Shown here: positions 1 through 6,850 of the stretch, one piece after another
Layout: each line of letters opens with the position of its first letter
Position numbering within the stretch: position 1 is the first letter of the stretch
Source of the DNA: JABCYV01 sp963696025
GTDB lineage: Bacteria > Acidobacteriota > Terriglobia > Terriglobales > Acidobacteriaceae
Reading direction: 5' to 3'
Assembly (NCBI GenBank): GCA_963696025.1
Contig: CAVOII010000014.1
Coordinates: forward strand, 496,001-560,000
DNA: 64,000 bases
Program-made: the position numbers and the translations under genes
Notes under the pieces: model-generated
What the model was told of the DNA's origin: nothing
The model's input: the letters and a program-made list of their open reading frames with translations, nothing else
Database searches by the model: none

Positions 1-173
1 GCCGCGGTGAGCCTCTGCTCAATCTTGTAGTTCTGGGTTCCATTGACAAATCCTGGAATCGCTATCGTCTGAATGCCTTCTGGGATGGTTACAGCGTGGC
101 CGCCCGTGTGATAGCCGCATGCTGTGGTCACCAAACAAAGCAGTCCGGTGAAAACTTCCAGCCATGGCTTCAT
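1..173 (-). CDS. lptE: LptE-like LPS-assembly lipoprotein, partial (N-terminus only)
   Basis: This gene runs off the left edge, so only the first 57 codons are visible. The protein opens with a short hydrophobic signal ending in a lipobox-like TTAC with Cys19, followed by GYHTGG and then a segment reading IPEGIQTIAIPGFVNGT and KIEQRLT. This pattern (CGYH, then a PxGIxTIxIPxFxNxT strand, then EQxLT) is the characteristic start of LptE, the outer-membrane lipoprotein that plugs LptD and helps insert lipopolysaccharide. The ATG overlaps the stop codon of the upstream Asd-like gene as ATGA, so translation is probably coupled. The family call is based on the N-terminus alone. Confidence 0.75.
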   Translation of the reverse strand, partial: MKPWLEVFTGLLCLVTTACGYHTGGHAVTIPEGIQTIAIPGFVNGTQNYKIEQRLTA

Positions 174-1249
174 TGGATTTTCCCTCGGGGCCGGCTCGCC
201 GCCATGGTTTCCGCGCACTCCACGGCAGTGGCCGCGGCAATGCGGAGGTTGTCAGAAGCCGCCCATAACCATAAAGCGTTAGCAAGATTGCCGTCGGGAA
301 CGATTGACACCAGAACGTCGCCCTGCCCGGCGGCATTCACATTGCTCGGCGCATCCTCGGGAAGATGGGTAACGTTCACGTGCTCCCCGACCAGCGCTTG
401 AGAGACTTTCTCGATATCCACTGCCTGTTCCATCTCCACGTGCACGGCGAAGGCATGCCCATGGAAGATGGGCGCCTGCACGAGCAACAGTGAGGGCTGG
501 GGCGCGTTCTTGCCGGCAATTTGGTGGTAGTGCCTCATTATGCGACGCTCGACCGCGGCAAGCGCCGGCGCCGAGTGCTCGCCGTAACGAGTCAGCATGT
601 TGAATGCCACCTGGGTATCGAATACGTTCTTAGGCAGTTGCTGAAACGACAGCAGGTTCACTGTCTGCTCGTGAAGTTCATCCATTCCTTTCTGTCCGTG
701 TTGCGAAGCCGGCTCGAATACTGTGGCTACCACTCGCGCCACCTGTCCGGCTTTCTGCGCTCGCAACAGGAGAAGCGCGAGCGCGACCGCGGCGGGATGC
801 GCCACTACAGCCGGCCCCGGTTGCAGCTCCAGCGTAAGAGTTTGCCCTAATTGCCGTTCAATCCACGGCGACCGAACCACCGCTTCCTTTTCATCCTCGA
901 GCGCGAAGGAAAGATCGATGATGGCGCTGCCCGCCTTGCGGGCCGCCTTCCAGTTCTTCAGAGTAGACTCAGGGTCGGACGCAAAAAAAGTGAAGTCGAT
1001 ATTTTCAAACTGCTCCGTGCGCACACTCTGGATAAATGAAATCTCGTCACCCACTGTCTCCAGTTGGCCCAGTGATTCGTCATCATCCAGCAGTTTGATG
1101 TCCAGAGAGGGAAAGTTGCGGTCGTTGAGGACCTCTGCGACTTCCTTTCCCTTCAGTGTCGAGGCACCCACAATGGCCACACGATAGAGATTTGCTCCCC
1201 GCACCGGCTCGGGTTGGGCAACCACTGCGGGCTTGGAAGTTGAACTCAT
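170..1249 (-). CDS. Asd/ArgC-type semialdehyde dehydrogenase homologue lacking the catalytic Cys
   Basis: The 359-residue protein has the fold signature of aspartate-semialdehyde dehydrogenase: an N-terminal nucleotide-binding stretch (VAIVGASTLKGKEV, about 24-37), an FTFFAS strand near 86-91, and a C-terminal dimerisation-type domain ending in QAPIFHGHAFAVHVE. In true Asd the active-site loop reads NPNCST; here the matching loop is HPAAVA at 151-156, so the nucleophilic Cys is replaced by Ala154. The later GH pair is kept. It is therefore unlikely to make aspartate semialdehyde. It lies between pssA and lptE with ATGA overlaps on both sides, which suggests an envelope-linked or structural role, but its function is unknown. 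Confidence 0.8.
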   Translation of the reverse strand: MSSTSKPAVVAQPEPVRGANLYRVAIVGASTLKGKEVAEVLNDRNFPSLDIKLLDDDESLGQLETVGDEISFIQSVRTEQFENIDFTFFASDPESTLKNWKAARKAGSAIIDLSFALEDEKEAVVRSPWIERQLGQTLTLELQPGPAVVAHPAAVALALLLLRAQKAGQVARVVATVFEPASQHGQKGMDELHEQTVNLLSFQQLPKNVFDTQVAFNMLTRYGEHSAPALAAVERRIMRHYHQIAGKNAPQPSLLLVQAPIFHGHAFAVHVEMEQAVDIEKVSQALVGEHVNVTHLPEDAPSNVNAAGQGDVLVSIVPDGNLANALWLWAASDNLRIAAATAVECAETMAASRPRGKIQ

Positions 1250-2130
1250 GAAGTCTGCGACGCCTCACGATAGGCCGGAGGAGGCGGATTATTTCGTCGG
1301 CGGAAAATCCACTGCAGGCGCCAGACCACGCCGGAGAACGTGTAGAGCAGGGCAATGCCGAACAGCACGAAACGCGAAAAAAACCATATCGACGCAAACA
1401 ACAATCCAAATAAAATGATCAGCCGGAACGGTTGGCGGGAACGGAAATCAATGTCTTTGAAGCTATAAAACCGCCACGTACTCACCATCAGATAAGCCAC
1501 CACCACCACCATGAGCATCCAGGTGATGGCAGTCCACCAGGACATGATGGGGTCCCCAACGGAAAGGTGGACGATAGCGGCGATGACTCCCGCGCCCGCA
1601 GGAATCGGCATCCCAACAAAATACTTCTTTCCCGGACGGCCCGGGTTCGACGGCTGGGGGTTCGAGGTAATGTTAAAGCGGGCCAGGCGGCTGGCACCGG
1701 CCATTAGAAACAAAAAGCTGGCGATGGCACCGAACTGCGCCAGCTTGGCGTAAAGCTCGCCGGCGTAAGCGGCCGATAACTGGCGGAAGCCCCACATCCA
1801 CGCCAGCATGGCCGGCGCGACCCCAAAAGTAATGACATCAGCGAGTGAGTCCAGTTCCTTGCCAAAATCGCTGCTGGTATGGGTGACGCGGGCAATACGC
1901 CCGTCCAAACCATCAAACAGCACGGCAAAGCCGATCGCTTTGGCCGCGTAGTCGAAATGCCACGGCTCCGCCACGCTGCCGTGGGTAACTTGCAGGATGG
2001 CGTAGTAGCCGGCCGCAATATTCGCCGTGGTAAACAACGAAGGCAGTATGTACAAACCCTTGCGGAGCCGGCGCGAAGGCTGGTCTTCCTTACGCCTTCT
2101 GGGGATCTCCGGAAGCTCGGGGTCCATCAA
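1246..2130 (-). CDS. pssA: CDP-diacylglycerol--serine O-phosphatidyltransferase
   Basis: An integral membrane CDP-alcohol phosphatidyltransferase of 294 residues. It carries the full family motif D-G-x2-A-R-x8-G-x3-D-x3-D at Asp76-Gly77, Ala80-Arg81, Gly90, Asp94 and Asp98. The enzyme joins CDP-diacylglycerol and serine to give phosphatidylserine at the inner membrane. The rest of the chain is a series of hydrophobic segments, and both ends are basic. The gene overlaps psd upstream and the Asd-like gene downstream by four bases (ATGA). The next enzyme of the pathway, phosphatidylserine decarboxylase, is encoded directly upstream, so together they make phosphatidylethanolamine. Confidence 0.93.
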   Translation of the reverse strand: MMDPELPEIPRRRKEDQPSRRLRKGLYILPSLFTTANIAAGYYAILQVTHGSVAEPWHFDYAAKAIGFAVLFDGLDGRIARVTHTSSDFGKELDSLADVITFGVAPAMLAWMWGFRQLSAAYAGELYAKLAQFGAIASFLFLMAGASRLARFNITSNPQPSNPGRPGKKYFVGMPIPAGAGVIAAIVHLSVGDPIMSWWTAITWMLMVVVVAYLMVSTWRFYSFKDIDFRSRQPFRLIILFGLLFASIWFFSRFVLFGIALLYTFSGVVWRLQWIFRRRNNPPPPAYREASQTS

Positions 2131-2795
2131 AGCGCTCCTTGACGAGTCTGTTGCGCAACCACGGGCGCGAGTTGCTCTGGCTCATGGCACAGGTAAGCCA
2201 GCACGCTGGCTCCGCCCTTTACTCGATCTCCGACCTTCACTTGCATGCTGGCAGAGGCGTCCAGCAGAACATCCACTCGTGAACCGAATTTGATCAGGCC
2301 CACGCGCTCTCCTCGTTCGACCCGATCGCCTACTTTTTTGGTGAACACAATCCGCCGCGCCAGTATCCCGGCGATCTGCTTAAAAACTACCGTCTGGCCA
2401 CCGTCATCCACCGTCACAATGTTTTGCTCGTTCTGCTCGGCTGAAGCCGCATTCATGGCGTTTAGAAACTTCCCTTTTTGATAGCGCACATCACGGATCA
2501 CGCCGGCGACAGGTGAGCGGTTCACATGCACATCAAATACGCTCAGGAAGATGCTGATCCGCAGTCGCCTTGCTCCATCCTTGAGGATGGGAGACACATC
2601 TGTAACTTCGCCATCACCGGGAGAGACCACCGCGCCGGGAGTATGGGGGACAACTCGCTCCGGATCCCGGAAAAACCACAAGAAAAAAACTGCCAAAAGT
2701 AGAGGCGGTAACGCCCAGACGGAGCCGGCCAGCCAGCTCAGCAATACGGCGGCACAGCCCAGTGGAAGCGCGTAATAGTAACCGTCGGGAACCAT
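2127..2795 (-). CDS. psd: Phosphatidylserine decarboxylase proenzyme (short form)
   Basis: The 222-residue protein matches the short, archaeal-like Psd type. Two hydrophobic segments lie near the N-terminus (about 7-42), then come SPGDGEV with Asp61, DVHVNRSP with His90, and near the C-terminus FGSRVD. In this family the chain self-cleaves between Gly and Ser (here Gly171-Ser172), and the serine becomes the pyruvoyl cofactor. It converts phosphatidylserine to phosphatidylethanolamine. It is the first gene of the psd-pssA-asd-lptE run and follows a strong terminator at 2860-2882, so this operon probably has its own promoter just upstream of 2795. Confidence 0.93.
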   Translation of the reverse strand: MVPDGYYYALPLGCAAVLLSWLAGSVWALPPLLLAVFFLWFFRDPERVVPHTPGAVVSPGDGEVTDVSPILKDGARRLRISIFLSVFDVHVNRSPVAGVIRDVRYQKGKFLNAMNAASAEQNEQNIVTVDDGGQTVVFKQIAGILARRIVFTKKVGDRVERGERVGLIKFGSRVDVLLDASASMQVKVGDRVKGGASVLAYLCHEPEQLAPVVAQQTRQGAL

Positions 2796-2859
2796 CGGGA
2801 GATTACAGAATTATAGTGCAGACCCAGATAGTCGAGCTGTCTTTGCGGCTAGATGCCAA

Positions 2860-2882
2860 CAAAAAAGGCGCTTATCAGCGCC
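2860..2882 (-). terminator. Rho-independent terminator after the DUF465 gene
   Basis: On the minus strand the sequence reads GGCGC, a six-base loop, GCGCC, then six T residues (positions 2866 down to 2861). This is a textbook hairpin plus U-tract. It lies about 60 bases downstream of the DUF465 stop and about 65 bases upstream of psd, and it separates the tsaB-rimI-DUF465 stretch from the phospholipid operon. Confidence 0.75.
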
Positions 2883-2940
2883 GTCCTGAGGGACAAAAAA
2901 AGCCGGTGGCGGCCGAAGCCGCGCGCTCTCGAGCTTGAGA

Positions 2941-3171
2941 TTAAGCGACCTGGTGCTGCCCGACGAGCCGAAATTCCCGCTCAATCGACTGCATTTGGTC
3001 TTTGAGACGTAGCTTTAGCTTCTTCAGCCGCACTTCTTCCAGCTTTTCGTCATCGGTGAGATAGCGTTTTTGGGTGAGTGATTCGAGTCTTTGTGAGTAT
3101 TGTGTGTGCTCCTGGGCCAGTTTGCGGAATTCCTGATGGCTGGCGAGAAGCTGGTCACGTGGAGTTAGCAT
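2941..3171 (-). CDS. DUF465 / YdcH-family small coiled-coil protein
   Basis: A 76-residue, highly charged helical protein starting MLTPRDQLLASHQEF and containing the family-typical core LTQKRYLTDDEKLEEVRLKKLKLR. Members of DUF465 (YdcH) are short coiled-coil proteins of unknown function. I chose the ATG at 3171 because a GGAGGG Shine-Dalgarno sequence lies about nine bases upstream of it; the extra 12 codons upstream have no such signal and are Cys/Arg rich, unlike the family. The gene stands alone, followed by its own terminator. Confidence 0.8.
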   Translation of the reverse strand: MLTPRDQLLASHQEFRKLAQEHTQYSQRLESLTQKRYLTDDEKLEEVRLKKLKLRLKDQMQSIEREFRLVGQHQVA

Positions 3172-3297
3172 CCAGCAGACCCTCCTACACGATGTGTACG
3201 ACCTCAAATTAACACAGCATTAATATAGCTTCAATCCAAATTCCGCAGAAAAGAGAACCTTAATGAGGCAGAAAAGTTGCACCATTTATGTTGCAAA

Positions 3298-3777
3298 TCA
3301 TGTTAAATCAAGCCGATAGAGGATGGCGGCTTCCTCCGGATTCTGGTAGTACCGTTTGCGGTGACCGATCTTCACGAAGCCACACTTCTCATACAGGGCT
3401 CTGGCCGCTTGGTTCGACTCTCGCACTTCAAGGAACACGGCTTGCGCCCCCTGACGGTGCGCCAAGACCAATACTTCGCGCACGAGATGCGTGCCGAATC
3501 CTCGCCGCCTAGCCGATCCAGCTACGACCACGTTTTCAATCTCGAATTCAGACTCGACCTGCCGGGCAATTAGGAAACCTTGGACGCCCAAATGGTCCTC
3601 AATGACCAAGCCAAGGCGAGCCACTCCGGGATCGTGGCGCCGGCGTCCCGCGGGCTTTTCCGCGAAAATCCGCTCGTACTGCGCTTGCGACCAATGTGCC
3701 GCCGTTCTGGCTACGTTTTCCAGGGCAAGCATGGCAGGAATATCAGCGGGAGTTGCGAGACGCACCATGGCTTTCAA
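3298..3777 (-). CDS. rimI: Ribosomal protein S18-alanine N-acetyltransferase-type GNAT
   Basis: A 159-residue GNAT acetyltransferase. The acetyl-CoA binding signature is seen at about 90-99 (RRRGFGTHLV), followed by FLEVRESNQAARALYEKCGF at 115-134, which is the RimI-type C-terminal signature. RimI acetylates the N-terminal alanine of ribosomal protein S18. The gene starts 23 bases after tsaB, and this tsaB-rimI pairing is widespread in bacteria, which supports the assignment over a generic GNAT. The protein ends with a short basic and aromatic stretch, HRKRYYQNPEEA, also typical of RimI. Confidence 0.85.
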   Translation of the reverse strand: MKAMVRLATPADIPAMLALENVARTAAHWSQAQYERIFAEKPAGRRRHDPGVARLGLVIEDHLGVQGFLIARQVESEFEIENVVVAGSARRRGFGTHLVREVLVLAHRQGAQAVFLEVRESNQAARALYEKCGFVKIGHRKRYYQNPEEAAILYRLDLT

Positions 3778-3800
3778 AGTCTTGATCTCGGAGCTAAGAA

Positions 3801-4469
3801 CTAACAGCTTCTCTTCGAGAAAATTTCCGCATCCGAACGGCGAATGTAGTTAGCATCCAGCGCCTCAGGCGAAACCGTGTCTCCTGCCAGGATTTTCCTC
3901 CATCCGAGTTGGGCGATAGCATCGCTTTGCGGGCGCGCGATTCCTTTCACCTGCAAACCCGCGTTGCGCGCTGCGTCGGCGAGATCAGCCTCTGGGGTGA
4001 CGATCACGCCGCGTGTGAGGGCCAAGAATTCCTCGCGAGTAAGTAAACGCTGGTTCAAGGCTACGGCAGATTCCTCGACGTGATACTCGCCGACATAGAC
4101 CTCGTTTCGTCCCGCATCAAGCGCGGCCATCACGCTACCGCGCAAGCCACTCGTGCTCGCGATTGCCTCCAGCAGCGAAACCTGCGCTATGGGTTTCCCG
4201 AGGGCCTCGGCGAGCGCTTTCACCGCTGCCAACCCTACGCGCAGTCCGGTAAACGATCCTGGGCCTGAGGCCACGGCGAATCCAGCAATGTCCTGCGTCC
4301 TAAGTTGATGCTTGGCGAGAAGGGCTCCAATCTCAGGCACAAGTTGGGCGGAGAATGTGCCACCAGTGAGCGGAACGACTTCTAATATGTCGCAAGTACC
4401 TGCTGGTCCGCAGCGCGTGAGGGCGATACTGCCATGCTTGCCCGAAGTATCGATGGCGAGGAGAAACAT
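3801..4469 (-). CDS. tsaB: tRNA threonylcarbamoyladenosine biosynthesis protein TsaB
   Basis: A 222-residue protein of the TsaB/YeaZ family. The start MFLLAIDTSGKHGSIAL is the usual N-terminal strand of the ASKHA fold, and the hallmark ASGPGSFTGLRVGLAAVKALAEA follows around residue 70. TsaB partners TsaD and TsaE in making the t6A37 base of ANN-decoding tRNAs. I placed the start at 4469 because the upstream in-frame codons (Ser/Arg/Ala rich) come from an interspersed repeat rather than from the protein. rimI follows 23 bases downstream. Confidence 0.9.
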   Translation of the reverse strand: MFLLAIDTSGKHGSIALTRCGPAGTCDILEVVPLTGGTFSAQLVPEIGALLAKHQLRTQDIAGFAVASGPGSFTGLRVGLAAVKALAEALGKPIAQVSLLEAIASTSGLRGSVMAALDAGRNEVYVGEYHVEESAVALNQRLLTREEFLALTRGVIVTPEADLADAARNAGLQVKGIARPQSDAIAQLGWRKILAGDTVSPEALDANYIRRSDAEIFSKRSC

Positions 4470-4498
4470 TAGAGTTTTAGTAGAAGGAAGAAAGCTGC

Positions 4499-4545
4499 AG
4501 ATCCCTCGCGCCTTCGCGCTGCTTGGCCTCGCTCGGGATGACAAT
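4499..4545 (-). repeat. Interspersed repeat, TTGTCATCCCGAGCGA family
   Basis: In the spacer between mce and tsaB the minus strand reads TTGTCATCCCGAGCGAGGCC, followed by an inner palindrome (GCGCGAAGGCGC) and then CGAGGGATCT. Related elements starting TTGTC(A/G)TCCTGAGC and ending in GGATC(C/T) lie at 33527-33592 and 60307-60434 in this window. The element is not inside a real gene. Confidence 0.7.
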
Positions 4546-4582
4546 CCTTGGGATCGTCCGCAAAATCCGTGGCCGGCTCGGA

Positions 4583-4981
4583 TCAGTGCCCTGCTTCCAC
4601 CAGTTCCAGCAGCACGCCACCCGCGCTCGACGGATGCACGAATACATAGCGATGCCCACCTGCGCCCACTTTTATTTCATCTGAAACCAGCCGCACACCA
4701 TCTTTCTTCAAGCGTTGGACGGCTTCCGCCAGATGAGGTACGCGGATGGAGACATGGTGCAAACCCTCGCCGCGTTTCGCGATAAATTTCGCGATCACTG
4801 AATCCTCAGAGGTCGCCTCGAGCAGCTCCAACCGGCTTTCACCTAAGGGCACCATCACCACTCGTACCTGCTCGGCCTCCACCGCTTCTTCATGAGACAC
4901 GTCCAGGCCCAGCTTCTGGTAGATGCCTTTCGCCGCCGCCAACGACTTCACCGCGATGCCAAGATGATCGATGGTCACCAC
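4583..4981 (-). CDS. mce: Methylmalonyl-CoA epimerase
   Basis: A 132-residue single-domain VOC (glyoxalase-fold) protein. The metal ligands expected in this family are visible: the His in IDHLGIAV, the Glu in LELLEA, the His in LHHVSIRV and the Glu in LLELVEAGH. It interconverts the (S) and (R) forms of methylmalonyl-CoA in propionate metabolism. The start is taken as the GTG at 4981, which overlaps the TAG stop of meaB as TAGTG; a second GTG follows directly. A longer frame reaching 5143 would overlap meaB heavily and lacks family similarity. The meaB-mce pairing confirms the pathway. Confidence 0.9.
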   Translation of the reverse strand: MVTIDHLGIAVKSLAAAKGIYQKLGLDVSHEEAVEAEQVRVVMVPLGESRLELLEATSEDSVIAKFIAKRGEGLHHVSIRVPHLAEAVQRLKKDGVRLVSDEIKVGAGGHRYVFVHPSSAGGVLLELVEAGH

Positions 4982-5931
4982 TACGTGCCCACCTTCCCCG
5001 CTATCTCTTCCACTAAGGTGTATGGATCCCGTTTGTGCTCGGCTATCTCTGCCGCATATCGCGACAAGTTTCCATCGCCCAGCTGCTCGCACGCTCTTTC
5101 CAGCAGCGCGTGCCGCAGCATCTCGACCAGACGATCTTGCCAATTCTGAATCTTGCGTTTCAGTACCAGATCCTCACTTTTCAGATACTTTTCATAGATT
5201 TCGATGGCCTCGGCGAGCTGGCCGATTCCCGTACCGTCGGTCGCAATCGTCTTCACGATGGGAGGCGTCCAATGATCACTGCGCACTGCCAGCGATTGCA
5301 GAGCACGGATTTCGCGCTCCACCCGATCGGCGCCGTCGCGGTCGCTTTTGTTAATCACGAAAATGTCGGCGATCTCCATGATGCCAGCCTTGATGGTTTG
5401 TACGTCGTCGCCCATCCCCGGAACTAGAATCACCACGGTGATATCCGCCAGGCGCACAATGTCGACTTCATCCTGTCCGACACCGACAGTTTCGATCATG
5501 ATCAGGTCGCGTCCCGAGGCGTCGAGCACCGTAGCTACATCGGCCGTACTCTGAGCCAAGCCACCCAAGGAACCGCGAGTTGCCATGCTGCGAATGTAAA
5601 TCCCTGGGTCGGAGAAGTGGTCCTGCATGCGAATGCGGTCGCCCAGAATCGCTCCACCGGTGTAAGGACTGGTTGGGTCGACGGCAATAATCCCCACCGT
5701 CCGATTGTGCTTGCGATAGTGTCGAGCTAACTGATCGACGAGCGTGCTTTTGCCTGCACCAGGTGGGCCGGTGAGTCCAAGAATCCGCGCATGCCCGCTA
5801 TGAGGAAATAACGCCTTCAACAGTTCTGAGGATTCTGGAGCACGATTTTCGACTGCGCTGATGGCCCGCGCCAGTGCGCGAGGATCGCCCGTGCGCAATT
5901 GTTGAATCCAAGTTTGGGTGTCTGAGTCCAA
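4981..5931 (-). CDS. meaB: Methylmalonyl-CoA mutase-associated GTPase MeaB (ArgK family)
   Basis: A G3E-family GTPase with Walker A GPPGAGKST, the characteristic DPTSPYTGGAILGDRIRM block, ETVGVGQDEVDI and the base-specificity motif NKSD. MeaB guards and reloads adenosylcobalamin-dependent methylmalonyl-CoA mutase. The open frame extends to an ATG at 6027, but the first 32 codons there are Cys/Phe rich, unlike MeaB N-termini, and run toward the toxin-antitoxin control region. I therefore prefer the TTG at 5931 (LDSDTQTWIQQLRTGDPRALARAI), although no good ribosome-binding site is visible before it. The start is uncertain; the family is not. The mutase itself is outside the window. Confidence 0.88.
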   Translation of the reverse strand: MDSDTQTWIQQLRTGDPRALARAISAVENRAPESSELLKALFPHSGHARILGLTGPPGAGKSTLVDQLARHYRKHNRTVGIIAVDPTSPYTGGAILGDRIRMQDHFSDPGIYIRSMATRGSLGGLAQSTADVATVLDASGRDLIMIETVGVGQDEVDIVRLADITVVILVPGMGDDVQTIKAGIMEIADIFVINKSDRDGADRVEREIRALQSLAVRSDHWTPPIVKTIATDGTGIGQLAEAIEIYEKYLKSEDLVLKRKIQNWQDRLVEMLRHALLERACEQLGDGNLSRYAAEIAEHKRDPYTLVEEIAGKVGT

Positions 5932-6030
5932 CTGGTTAGTGTAAAGCAGGAATGCCTGCGCGAAAAAACAGATGAATCGAAGACTCCAAGAAGGCTTACA
6001 ACCCATGCAATAGGTGGAGATCACCATGTG

Positions 6031-6070
6031 ATCATACTGTCTTCATATCTCTCTCATAATATAGTATGAT
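6031..6070 (+). promoter_or_regulatory. Inverted repeat upstream of the toxin-antitoxin pair (candidate operator)
   Basis: An exact 8-base inverted repeat, ATCATACT at 6031-6038 and AGTATGAT at 6063-6070, with 24 AT-rich bases between. A third related word, GCTATGAT, follows at 6072-6079. The antitoxin start is 37 bases downstream. Type II antitoxins usually repress their own promoter through such sites, so an operator is a reasonable inference; the sequence shows only the repeat. Confidence 0.5.
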
Positions 6071-6106
6071 TGCTATGATCTATCTTCGCCGACCGGTAGG
6101 ATCCAC

Positions 6107-6385
6107 ATGCCCAAAACCCGAAGCGCGCGCAAGGCCCGGAAGACATTTTCTTTGTCTCGTGAAACGGTGCAATACCTCGAATCTTTACGTCGGGAGCGTA
6201 AGAAGGATTCGATGTCCTCCGTGCTGGAAGATGTTATCCGTCAGTTGCAGCAAACAAAAGAGACGGAGCGCATCTCGGCCTCGGTCACCCGCTATTACGA
6301 TTCTCTCACCGATGAAGAGATCGCCGAAGATCGTGCCTGGGGCGAATTTGCCGCAACCCAATTTCCCGGCGAGGACCAGCCATGA
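6107..6385 (+). CDS. Type II toxin-antitoxin antitoxin (MazE/RHH-like)
   Basis: A 92-residue charged protein. The N-terminal half is basic and looks like a short ribbon-helix-helix type DNA-binding region (KTFSLSRETVQYLESLRRERK), followed by a helical stretch and an acidic C-terminal tail (DEEIAEDRAWGEF) that could wrap the toxin. It overlaps the downstream MazF-type toxin gene by four bases (ATGA), the classic antitoxin-first arrangement. An AGGATC sequence about seven bases before the ATG may be the ribosome-binding site. Exact antitoxin class is uncertain from sequence alone. Confidence 0.75.
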   Translation: MPKTRSARKARKTFSLSRETVQYLESLRRERKKDSMSSVLEDVIRQLQQTKETERISASVTRYYDSLTDEEIAEDRAWGEFAATQFPGEDQP

Positions 6386-6741
6386 AACGAACGCCGTTGC
6401 GTGGAGAAATCTGGTACGTCCAGCTTCCCACCGATCCGCCGGAAAAAGCCGCGAGGCCCGTGATCATTGTTTCTCTGGATGCACGAAACAGGCACTTAAA
6501 CGCCAGCACAGTACTGGTGGCACCTTTGACCGGGTCTGTGGAAAAAGACTTCGACACTCACATCCGGCTATCGCCGGGGGAGACTGGACTTCATGCTTCC
6601 AGCATCCGGTGTGAAGATTTGACTGTCGTGAAAAAGGAGTTCCTGGTCGAACCTAAGGTTCCGTTGCGCACTCTCAGCAACACAAGAGTGTGCCAAATCG
6701 CCGACGGAGTCCGGCTGGCGATGGGCTGCCCGGCAAAGTAG
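6382..6741 (+). CDS. mazF: MazF/PemK-type endoribonuclease toxin
   Basis: A 119-residue PemK/MazF-fold protein. Visible family features are the N-terminal GEIWYVQLP strand, ARPVIIVS, the VLVAPLTGS strand-turn, and LHASSIRCEDL in the second half, followed by VKKEFL and a C-terminal helix. MazF toxins cleave mRNA at short single-stranded motifs and are held inactive by the cognate antitoxin, here encoded immediately upstream with an ATGA overlap. The two genes form an isolated plus-strand pair among minus-strand housekeeping genes, consistent with horizontal acquisition of a small TA module. Confidence 0.88.
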   Translation: MKRTPLRGEIWYVQLPTDPPEKAARPVIIVSLDARNRHLNASTVLVAPLTGSVEKDFDTHIRLSPGETGLHASSIRCEDLTVVKKEFLVEPKVPLRTLSNTRVCQIADGVRLAMGCPAK

Positions 6742-6850
6742 TGCCCCGTTCTTCCGGACTCTTGCGTGGTCTTACCCCGCATCTTTTATGGAACCGAGCC
6801 TTCAACGTCAGCGGCTTAGCAGCCTCGATTTCCGCAGTCATATCCGGCGA

